From Colius striatus (lineage: Eukaryota; Chordata; Aves; Coliiformes; Coliidae): a DNA stretch of 64,000 nt. Of this stretch, positions 12,701 to 24,700 are shown in pieces; position 1 is the stretch's first letter; every line of letters starts with the position of its first letter. The stretch covers positions 8,444,867 to 8,508,866 of the forward strand of contig NC_084760.1 in assembly GCF_028858725.1 (NCBI RefSeq), written 5' to 3'. Under the pieces are notes generated by a model. That model did not search any database. It was not told the origin of the DNA and worked only from the letters and a program-made list of their open reading frames with translations. Both the position numbers and the translations under genes were made by a program.

Positions 12701-15700
12701 AATTTAGAATGTGCTGTTTCCCATTCATATCTACTACTGCTTTCCTTCGAGTGTCTGTGTTTATGCTCTCTGCTGCTGGAATTAGAAGGTGAAGTCCTTC
12801 CTTCTCGAGAAGGATGATGATCACTTGTTCCCCTGTCTCTCTTGCAGTCCATGTCTTTTCCTTTTCTAGACTCTTCTGCATGACATTTACGTGACTCATG
12901 CAGACTCCTTGAATGTTCCTTCTTTGAATGTGGACTACTCCCTCTACCAAACCTCCTTGGTTGCTCTTGGACTTTTTCATTTGGTTTATTTTTCTGGCCA
13001 GTGTTCTTTTCATCTTTATCGTGTGCTTTAATGTCTTTTTTAAACACAGTTTGTGATCTCTCATCAGCACACAATTCACCTCGTGGCTGAAATCTGTCTT
13101 TACCAGCAGTTTGCTTCTCCCAGGAAGAAACACCTCTTTCTGCTCTTCTTTCTACACCTGGACTGCATTCAAGTTTTATGCCCTGGCTTTTTTGTTGTGG
13201 CTCATTTCTACCAGCCTTCTCTGAAAGGCTTTTCAGCTTTTGCTGAAGATCTGAATTCCCCTCTTCACTGTCACCGTTGTTTCGGCTGCTCTGGTGTGCT
13301 TCTCTTTTGAATTTGTTGACATTTTCCTTACTGTACTGTTCATTACTTCTAATTTCTTTTCTCTCCTTCCTGTTGTCCTTATTGGAACTATGGTCATAAC
13401 TCTGTACACATGTAGGAGTACCATCATTGCAGAGCTCTTCAGGAGGGTACCTCGGTACACATGGAGTATTTCTTTTTTCAGAGACAGACTTTCCATTGTC
13501 TGTATTAGGAGATGAATAACTGTGATATGCATCTTTGGAACAGTCATTTTTGATTCTGTGCTCTGCCTTTATACTGTCACTCGAATCTGAAGGTCTGGAT
13601 CTGGAATCTTTTGCTTTACACATCTCAGAGCACCTTCCATTGGTTGATCCTGGAAGGTATGTTCTGCTGAAGCCACTTCGACGACTGGGGAATTCTGACA
13701 GCCTATTTATAAAAAGAACAAACAAGGATGTTATTTTAAAACCCACTTATACGTAATTAAAGCCAAATTGCAATGAATCTGTGTATCTCTCAAATTTTTC
13801 CATGCTTAATTTCAAGTTTAAATAAAGCTGGGATACAAGTTCAATCATTTCCATTAGCACACGGCAAAAGAACGTGATTTGTATATGTATTTTCCAAATT
13901 AAACTTGTCTAAAGGAATTGGATCTGTGGAATAATATTGTATTGGACCTAATTAACAATTTCATAGAATAGTAGGGGTTGGAAGGGACCTTTAGAGATCA
14001 TCTAGTCTAAACCTCCATGTTCAAGCAGGTCCCACCTAGATCAGGTCACACAAGAACATGTCGCGGGGGTTGTGAAAACCTCCAGAGAAGGAGCCTCCAC
14101 ATCCTCGCTGGGCAGCCTGTGCCAGGGCTCCCTCACCTCACAGTGACATAGTTTTTCCTTACGTTTCAATGGAACTTTTGTGTTCCAGCTTCTCTCCATT
14201 ACTCCTTGTCCTGTCACTAGATACAACAGAAAAAAGTGCTGCCCCAACCTCCTGACACCCACCCTTTAGATATTTGTAAATATTAATAAGATCTCCCCTC
14301 AGTCTCCCCTTCTCCAGACTAAACAGCCCCAGTTCCTGCAGCCTTTCCTAATCAGAAAGATGTTCCATTCCCCTGATCATCTTGGTGGCCCTGCGCTGGA
14401 CTCTCTCCAGCACATCCCGGTCTCTCTTGAGCTGGGGAGGGAGACAGGACTCCAGATGAGGCCTCACCAGGGCAGAGTAGAGGGGGAGCAGAACCTCCTT
14501 CAACCTGCTGCACACACTCTTCTTGATGCATCCCAGGCTGCCATTGGCTTTCTTGGCCATGAGGGCACATTGCTGGCTCAGGGTTAGTTCATTATCAACC
14601 AGCACTCCCAGGTCTCTCTGCAGAGCTGCTCTTCAGCAGTTTGACCCCCAGCCTGTACTGGTGCATGGGGTTGTTCCTTCCCATTTGCAGGACTCTGCAC
14701 TTGTCCTTGTTGAACCTCATGAGGTTCCTCTCTGCCCAACTCTCCAGCCGGCCAAGATCCCGCTGAATGGCAGCACAGCCTCTGGGGAATCAGCCAGTGC
14801 TCCCAGTTTGCTGCCATCAGGGAACTTGCTGAGGGTACACTCTGTCCCCTCATCCAGGTGGTTGATGAAAGTGTTGAACAAGACTGGCCCCAGAACTGAT
14901 CCCTGTGGAACTCCACTGGCCACAGGCCTCCAACTCGGTTACGTGCCATTGATCAGCACCCTCTGGGCTCTGTCATTCAGCCAGCTCTCCATCCACCTCA
15001 CTGTCCACTCGTCCAAGCCACACTCCTGGAGCTTTCTGATGAGGATGTTACGGGAGACAGTGTCAAAAGCCTTGCTGAAGTCAAGGTGGATGACATCCAC
15101 TACTCTCCCCTCATCTAGCCAGCCGGTTATGAACTCATAGAAGGCATCAGGTTGGTCAAACAGGATTTCCCCTTGGTGGAGCCATGTTGACTCCCCCTGA
15201 TAACCATCTTATCCTTCATATGTTCAGTGATAACATTCGAGTTGTTCCATCACCTTTCAAGGGATGGAGGTGAGACTGACCGGCCTGTAATTTCTTGGGT
15301 TGTCCTTCCTGCCCTTTTTGCAGACTGGTGTGACATTGGCCTTTCTCCAGTCCTCAGGCACCTCACCTGTCCTCCATGTTTGTTTGAAAACAACGTAGAG
15401 CAGCTTAGTAATTTCAGTAGTTCAAATTAGTATTTCATTGCCCAGCAAAAAAAAGAGCCTTCCCATAGAAAAAGAGAAGTTGTTCTTTACAGCATTACTG
15501 ATTTTAGAAGTAATAATGAAAAAAAGAGCAATTCAATAGTATAATGCTTAGTAAACTGGCAACCAAAATAGGTATAACATGACTGTGTTTGCTCTATTGT
15601 ACCCAATAAGCAAATAAGCTGTCATGTCTGGAATCTGCTGCAAGCTACAGAAAACAAGTAGTAAATAACAATAATCAAACCTCATTAAGGCCATGTGCTA

Positions 15701-18700
15701 CTGCTGCAAGGTCATCATAATGAAAAGAAATGAATGTATTGAAAAGGGCACATGTGGTCTCTAAGGCCTGAACTCCTACTCATTACTGATAAAACCCCAA
15801 GTTACCTCACTAGAAAACAATCCAACAGAACAAATAACAGTAACTCCAAAAAGAAACAGATTCTTTCATGCAATATTCAACAAAATATTTCATTAAAAAT
15901 AACATGATTACAGATAATGGCAACCTTCTTAAATCTCTCCACTATCTAAAAAACATGACTGTGTCTAATCTAAGCAGAAGGAAATAGAAACAGAAGTCAC
16001 ACCAACAAATGAGGGCAGCAAACCACCAAATGCACGGCTCCATTTTAGAGAGGGTCAAGGATGAAGTGGGTGTTACACAGATTCGATGCTGACTCGGTGT
16101 TCAGTTGTAAGGAATCAGTTCAGGTGTGAAACAATTCTGTATTTATCTCTATTTAAATCCCTTAATGATCAGCTTACACAACTGGCTCTACTCCAAAAAT
16201 GTGACACTGCGATGTCAACTGAATGTTGAATTAAAGCAAAGCTGCAGCTGTTGTAAATCCAACCCCCTTCCCTATATTGTCATTTCATTGCAAACTATAC
16301 TGACAAGTTTTTGGTGTGCTTTAGGTTGGCTATTAAATCTGCAGACAGAATGTAATTGTACTCAAGGCTTTCTGGGGTGGTTTTTGGAGGTTTTTTTGAA
16401 GCTTTGGGGTTTTGTTGATCCATTTTTTTGACATAAACACTAACAGTTTCCCTTAAAGATATTACCTTTGAAGTAGTCTTTACAGATAGGTAGCTTGCTT
16501 AAGGTAAGCTAATTCATTCTAGCAGCAGAAAAGGCATGCTTGTAAAACCTCAAAGTGTCAATTGCCCCACAATTTCCCAAGCAAGATGCCTCCAAAATAC
16601 CCGGATCAATACCTTGTTCATAAATTTCCATCACCATCAGAAAGTATCACAATGGAGTTTGCAAACACTGTAAGTTTGAGTATTCAAAATAAGAAACTAT
16701 TTCTCAAAGAATTTAATGCCAGATCCAGACTACTATAGTCAAAGGTGTGAAAATGACAGCTATGGTGTCAAAGCAAATCAAATGAAAGAATGGCAAATGT
16801 TAAACACAACCTCTTGATCCCTGACAGATCATGTTGGGAAATTCTTGTACTTAGGGAAAAAAAAAAAGACATAGTTATCATGCATATAACCTCTAGCACA
16901 GTAACAGCAGATTAACCTTCATCCTGACACCATTTAGTGCAAGAAAATATCAAATAGTCAGACTGAAACACAAACAAAACAACGACGTGGCTGATGTCAC
17001 AGAAGTCACAAGCAAGTGATCTTGTGATAAAGCTAGAAGTCCTGAAACTTTGACCCCTGCTCTGGTTTCAAGCAGCTCAGAAACCTCACACTTACATACT
17101 CTCACATCTATACCTTTGTGTTTCCAGCTTCTTGCAGTAAGATTAGTAGTACACAGAAGTCACAAAGAATTCTCTAGCAGCTGTCCCCCACTGTGGGAGA
17201 CAGGGCTTTCATATCTTGCCATGAAAACACTTCATTTTCATTTGTTGTCTGAAAAGTTCTATGGAATTCACACCTGAGACAACTTCAGAACTAGTCTGTT
17301 TTAATGAGTTGTGTAGGATAGTATCTGCTTTGAAACGTGCAAGAGAGTTAGGTAACTTCTAAGCTGCAACACAAAAAGTTCCATTGAAACAGAAGAAAAA
17401 ACTATGTCAGTGTTGAGGTGAGGGAGCCCTGGCACAGGCTGCCCAGGGAGGGTGTGGAGGCTCCTTCTCTGGAGGTCTTCAAAACCCTCCTGGACACGTT
17501 CCTGTGTGACTTGATCTAGGTGGACCTGCTTGAGCAGGGGGGTTGGACTAGATGATCTCTAAAGGTCCCTTCCAACCCTTCCCATTCTATGATTCTATGA
17601 CAACCCACCAGGAATGGGTGATTAAACAAAACCAGCAAAAAAAGAATTCAGACAAATGGTAACCTTTTGGATTCCTTGTTTCCTTAATTTGAAACCAAAG
17701 ACCTCATCAAGCACAGAAGATACTTACCTATTTCATCTCATTGTACCAGTACTAAATGACACAAAGAATTATTTACAAAGTAATTATTGTCTCCATTATT
17801 TTTTACTTCAGATACCCACAAGAGTTGCTTAAAAGTATATAAATGTGGTCAGACATAAAGCAAGTTTTCAGTTCCACTGTCTAGCTGTACCTTTGATGGA
17901 GATTACTGATTTCTTCATCCTTACGTTGAATTTCCACTCTTGCTGTTTTGAGAAGTGTTGAAATATTCTTTTTGAGAGATAGGTTTTCAGTCTGTAGCAT
18001 GACATTCTATTTTAAACATGTATGAAAAAGAGAGCAAGGTAGAGAGAGAAAAAAACAAGAATTATCTTGGGCATGCAAACATGTAATGAACAACAGTGCA
18101 AAATAAGTCCTCTCCTATGCCAACTGTCAGTGGAACACATAGAAACTGTTTTGCAGAGGTCAGGATTCCTGAGTTCCAAAGGAGCTTTGCTTTAAAGAAA
18201 ATACTTAAACATAAACTCACGTTTATGCTTCTGTTTGTGTTCCTGGAAATTACTTAAGATGTTTTAAGCATACAATTTATTAAACATGAAATATGCCATA
18301 AACCAATGACAACCCATCCCTTTGCTTCATTCTTTTACTGAATTTATTGCTTTCCTGGTCCCTGTGTCAAGAGGGAGATGCAGCCTTCAAGCACCTTCTG
18401 ACAAAGACGGTAATTGTATTTCTTTCAAGCTAGAAAAATCAACTTTGTGTGTTCTATCCTTCTAATCTCTCTAGACTTTATGGTCTAGAACCCTATCTGT
18501 CAATCCTAGATATGGTCCCTTCTCTGAATAATTGTCCTCAGCAAAGCCTGCTCAGAAAAGCAGACAAGTTTTGCAGAATAATGTCAGAGGGCAGAAGTTG
18601 CTTACCATTGCAAAGCATGGAACCCTGGGGACTTATCTGTAACACACAGTACTGCATGCTGCAGAGTTGTCCAAGATAATCTAACTATATAGAATGGCAT

Positions 18701-21700
18701 AGAATGGGGATATTAACCAGCTCAAGTTGAAGAATAGTTCAGCCTTGGGCCCCTCACTATGAGAAGGACATTGAGGTGCTGGAGCATGTCCAGAGATGAG
18801 CAACAAAGCTGATGAAGGGTCTGGAGAACAAGTCTGATGATGAGTGGCTGAGGGAGCTGGGGATGTTTAGCATAAAGGAGGCTGAGAGGAGACATGAAAG
18901 GAAGTTGTAGGGAGGTGGGAGTCAATCTCTTCTCTCCAGTAATGAATGATAGGACATGAGGAAATGGCCTCAGGTTGCACTAGGTGAGGTTTAAGTTGAA
19001 TGTTAGGAAGAGCTTTTTCACCTAGAGAGTTCTTAAGCACTGGAAGGGGCTGCCCAGGGAGGCGGTGGACTCACTATCCTGAGAGATACTTAAAAGACAC
19101 ATAGGTGAGGTGCTGAGGGACATGGCTTAGTTTAGCGATGGGCTTGGCAGTGTGAGGTGAGTGGTTGGACTTGATGATCTTAAAGGTCCTTTCCAACCAT
19201 GATGACTCTACGATTCTCTTCCAGTTCTAATGACAGCCCAGATACTTTTGTAACCCTTTGCATTAAAGACCCATTAAAAAAACCCACAACAATAAAACCA
19301 AATACTTTTCTGATAACTACTCATTTGATATGCTTATGTTCTAAGTTAGGAGCTGGAAGATAGCTTTTAAGCAACTAAAGCCTTACTGTATGCAATGTTG
19401 TAAAACTAGTGAATTTACCTACTGATTTCCCTACCGATTTTATCAGCTAGGCTACCCTAGCAACTACACTGGGTAGAACAAGCTCCTAGCACCCAGAGAG
19501 ATGCTTTACATACTATCCATGTGGTGGATCACTCTGGAAAGCATATGAAATTAACTCTCTCTCAGAGTAACATCGAGTTGGCTTTACATAAATCTTGACA
19601 ATGTAACCCTTTGAACTACAGTACCTGTGCCTGTATTTCCTTAAATTTCTTCATCAACTCCTTAATTTGCTGCTGACATTTTCCATATTCTGTCTGCAAC
19701 TGTCAAAAGAGAGAAGAATTCACAGCACTGAAGTGGACTTAATTACACAGACAAGTAACTCCTCTAGATTCCTAGGTAGTTAACACACAAATGTATATTA
19801 CAAACCTCTGTTTGGGGGTTGGTTTGGTTTGTATTCAAAAGTAACATATTAAAGCCATATTAACACAAAGAGCTTCAATATACTCCAACAGGTATACAAA
19901 TCTCTAAAACATCACAAACACTCAGAGAAGAGGAAATTTATGTCTGCTTGCCCAACAGTAACAGGCTAGAGAGGAACAGGAAGCCATATTATTGTGAAAG
20001 TGAGGATGTGATTACCAAGGAGCAGGAGTTCTCAGAGCCCTACAGATGGGGACTTGTTTGTCAGATTTTATAGAACACAAAACAAATAAGGAAAAACACA
20101 ACAAAAAGTTACTACAAACAAACCTGGACTGTAAAAATAGACTGCAAAGGACATGTTCCTGTGGAGATCACAAAATCAAATAAAATACATTTGGCATGAG
20201 CCTTTCTTTAAAAGCAAATGGCAGCAAAAATTTCACAGAGGAATGGGCAACCTCCCTATTGTTAAACTTGTCAACTGTTTTCAAACTGTCAAAGTGACAG
20301 CTTTATCACTTAGTAGACTCCTGGAGGTTTCGTTCCATCTTATTCTACAGTACAGTATCTATGCTTATCTTTCCTCACTTTTACCCCAAAGCTCTAGTTA
20401 TTTAACATGTGTTTTAGTCTACTTTTATTCTAGGTAAGTTTTAGTCTAGTTTTAGTCTGGAGGAGACTGAGGGGGATCTCATTAATATTTACAAATATCT
20501 AAGTGGTGGGTGTCAGGAGGTTTGGGCAGCAATTTTTTCTGTTGTATCCAGTGACAGGACAAGGGGTAATGGAAGGAAGCTGGAACACAAAAAGTTCCAT
20601 TGAAACATAAGTTGTGGAGGCTCCTTCCTTGGAGGTCTTCAAGACTTGTCTGGACATGTTCCTGTGTGACCTGATCTAGGTGAACCTGCTTCTGCAGGGG
20701 GGTTGGACTAGATGATCTCTAAAGGTCCCTTCCAACCCTACCATTCTGTGATTTTATGATAAGGAAAAACTATGTCAATGTGAAGTGAGGGAGCCATGGC
20801 ACAGGCTGTCCAGGGAGGGTGTGGAGGCTCCTTCTATGGAGGTTTTCAAAACCTACTTGGACATGTTCCTATGTGACCTGATCTGTGTGAACCTGCTTTT
20901 GCAGGGGGTTGGATTGATGATCTCTAAAGGTCCCTTCCAACCCTACCATTCGATGATTCTATGTATCTCATGGACCAGGATAGGTGATGCTATATGAGTA
21001 AGTATCGTGTTGATTTGCTAAATGCAGTTATCTACTGTGTGGTTGTCTTCAGTCTCAAGGACAAAATCTAATGACATAAAATTAATCCATGACCTACTTG
21101 CTTCAATCTGATAAAATTTCTTGGGAGAAATGTCGAGATTAGCTTTGTGTCAGATGTCTGTGCAGATATTTAACTAGAAGGAAGTTATGGCACATTTTCC
21201 CATAATGTTGCTGATACATGAACCACACACAAAGGATGTTAAATCACACACACACAATGGCAGGGGTTGTAAGGGACCTTCAGAGATCATCTAGTCCAAC
21301 CCCCATGCAGAAGCAGGCTCACCTAGATCAGGTCACACAGGAATGTGTTCAGACAGATTTAAGAACCTCCAGAGAAGGAGCCTCCACACCCTCCCTGGGC
21401 ACACACAGGTCATGACACAGAGTGAGAGATTCACTTACTCTGATAAACTTGTTGACATAATTTATTAGCACATTCTTGGTTTTACTTATTTAAAAAGTTT
21501 CCCTATTTTTCCAATAATCTGAGCATATTGCAACATTTTTTTTGCACTTCACACAGGAAAATTTGGAACAAAAAACCCCTCCAAAACATCAGAATTACTT
21601 GTGTCACATGAACACACACCTCATTGTAGGATGCTTCCTTTGCAGTCCCTTCTTCAATCAGTATCTCATCAAATAAATTCAAGCTGTTTCCAACTGGTGT

Positions 21701-24700
21701 GGTATTTCGAAGAGAATCATCTGTAGAGAGAAAAATCAATTGCATAAAGGAAAAGCTCTATGTGTAGGCAGGTTGCATTGTGTCACTGAGGAAAACACAC
21801 AATCGTATCTGGAGAAATTCCTACCCTGAATTTCAATGTTATTTTAGTTGTGTTGGAAATACTTGATCCAACTTACATCTACTTGAAATGATGAAAAGTT
21901 CAACTGAAAAGCTTATGTTAGAAAAATTAAGAGATATACAAGACACCTACATTATGAGTGTCTGATAAATTGTTTGAAGTCAAAGGAGAGCTAACTCATG
22001 TTAAATCTACCTAATTTACCGAGCAAGAAGAGCTACACCTTAGCAGTGATCTGAGGTTACTCAATTCCAGAACCTACAGCAGACAGCTAGAATAAATATA
22101 TGCATCCTACAATCCATTCAGCTTTTGGCTGGATGTCACCTTGGAAATATTTAGAGTTGAAAAAAAACCAAATCCCTTGAGAAAAAGAATGCTCAGATGG
22201 CAATGAGCTACACACTCACAAATTCATCAGTCGTGTCAGGCCCCAGCTTTAGTGCCAAAGAAATCAAAGAAAACAAAAACCAAAACAAAACCCTCCCAGT
22301 TATTAAAAAAATTGAGGTTTTTTTCTGAAATCAGCCCATGTGCTCTGTTCAACAAATATGCATTACTGACAAGACCTGACTTTTGAGCCCTCTGGAATAC
22401 AGACTCATTTTCAGGCAAACAAATGATAGCCAACAAAGCTGTGCTTTCATCCTGTGGACAACACCTTAACACAAGCAGTATTAACAACACGATGACAACA
22501 TGCAAATAACACCGTACAGACCAAAAACCTCATCCATCCTCTTTTCAAACTTTTTGTTTCAAGATCCCTCAGAACTAGGCTATATAAAATGTTTGTGTTG
22601 CAAGAAGTTATTCCTCCTTGCATCTTTTACCTGTACTAAACTATGCATCTCAGTACGTCAAATGTGGACTTAGAGAATACTCTTACATGCTGTAACAAAT
22701 GCAAAAGAGAAAGAGGCAAAAAGATGTAGAGATGCTTTATGTCTGTGGGATATAGTGTAGTCCTTCCATAAAAACTAAGCAGCCTTACAGTAGTGAAAGC
22801 TGTAGAGAATCACTTGTTTAAAAATTATGAATAACATCTCATTAAATGGTACGTTAAGACTCCTAAAAAAGAACATGTGCTGGGATTTCCTTCTTACCTT
22901 CAAAGAAGTTAAAAGAGGAAATTAACTGACATCAGCACATGAAATTACTGAGAAAGTAACAAAAAGGTGAAGAAGATCTGCTCAATGTACTATATCAAAT
23001 AAAGTATGTTTTGGACCTCTTACTGGGAATTCAGTGATCACTGACCATTGGTTCTGGTCTTGGAGCTGTTTAAAACCCATCAAATAAAGGTGCTTTTCTC
23101 AAGGTGAAAAGTCCTATATCAAGGCACAGACAGAATAGTTAAGGTTTTTCTGCACTCTTTTATGTGCCCAAGTCTCTTAGAGTAGCCAGTATCACACAAA
23201 AACTTTCTATTCAATTCCTCAGCTAACCGATTTAAGAATTCTCTGCTGTATTGATACACAGTGTAACATACATGTCTTGAATATGTGCTCACTACAGCCC
23301 ATGTTATACCAGCTAAATGTGAACTTAAAGATAACTGTTGTATTACTTGAAACAAACCTAAGTAGCACAAAGACTCTATAAGGCTCCAAGCCAAGAAGCG
23401 AGATTCAATCAACCTACCAGGAATTGTTGAGCCACTGTCCAAGCCATCATAAATATCCACTGAGCTCTCATCACCTTCCCTGAAGGGGGAAGCTTCAGCT
23501 AAAGTCAAAAAAAACAAAACAAAAGGCAAGCCAATATAAACATCTAGTAAACTCCAATCCCTAGCTTTCCCACAAAAGAAGTGTGACTGTGATCCTCACC
23601 CTGTAGAGAGTAGTAGTAGTAGTATCACAGATTAGTAAGAGACTGGAGAGTTTTATCTGGGAAGCTACTGCTCCTGTGGAGTTTTTAGTAACTAAAATCT
23701 TTAGTTTCCAGGGACAAAGACAATCACGTAAGATCAATACCTAAATACCATGTATTAAGCAAATTAAGTGGTTTTAAATACAAATAAACTTTAAAATTAA
23801 GTCAATTTGACCTGAACTTGAAACTGTTTTCTAAAATACACTGAATATAAAGTTATACAAGACAGAAACAAAAGAATTAGTACAAGAAAACCACTACTGT
23901 TAGAAGAAACATTTCTCATTAACAGAAAGAACTGTAACAGTCAGTACTATAATTCAAAGAATCTGCTTTAGTATTGTCATCTAGTCACGTGCAACTGGTC
24001 CTGTAAAAGTATTCTAAGCTAAATCTCCACAATCACTTCACACCTTTTCTCAATGTCTCTTACCACTCTTATCTCTTCGATGTGATCTGTAACAAATATT
24101 GTTACTATAAACATAGCACTATGACCTATATTGTTACTGGCTGATTCCCCAGCGGCTGTGCTGCCATTCAGCGGGATCTCGACCGGCTGGAGAGTTGGGC
24201 AGAGAGGAACCTCATGAGGTTCAGCAAGGACAAGTGCAGAGTCCTGCAGCTGGGGAGGAACAACCCCATGCACCAGTACAGGCTGGGGGTTGAACTGCTG
24301 GAGAGCAGCTCTGCAGAGAGAGACCTGGGAGTGCTGGTTGATAATAAACTGAACATGAGCCAGCAATGTGCCCTCGTGGCCAAGAAGGCCAATGGCAGCC
24401 TGGGATGCATCAAGAAGAGTGTGGCCAGCAGGTCAAAGGAGGTTCTTCTCCCCCTCTCCTCTGCCCTGGTGAGGCCTCATCTGGAGTCCTGTGTCCAGTT
24501 CTGGGTTCCCTAGCTCAAGAGGGACAGGGAAGTGCTGGAGAGAGGCCAGCACAGGGCCACCGAGATGATCAGGGCACTGGAACATCTTTCATATGAGGAA
24601 AGGCTGCGGGAACTGGGGCTGGTTAGTCTGGAGGAGACTGAGGGGAGATCTTATTAACATTTACAAATATCTAAATGGTGGGTGTCAGGAGGTTGGGGCA

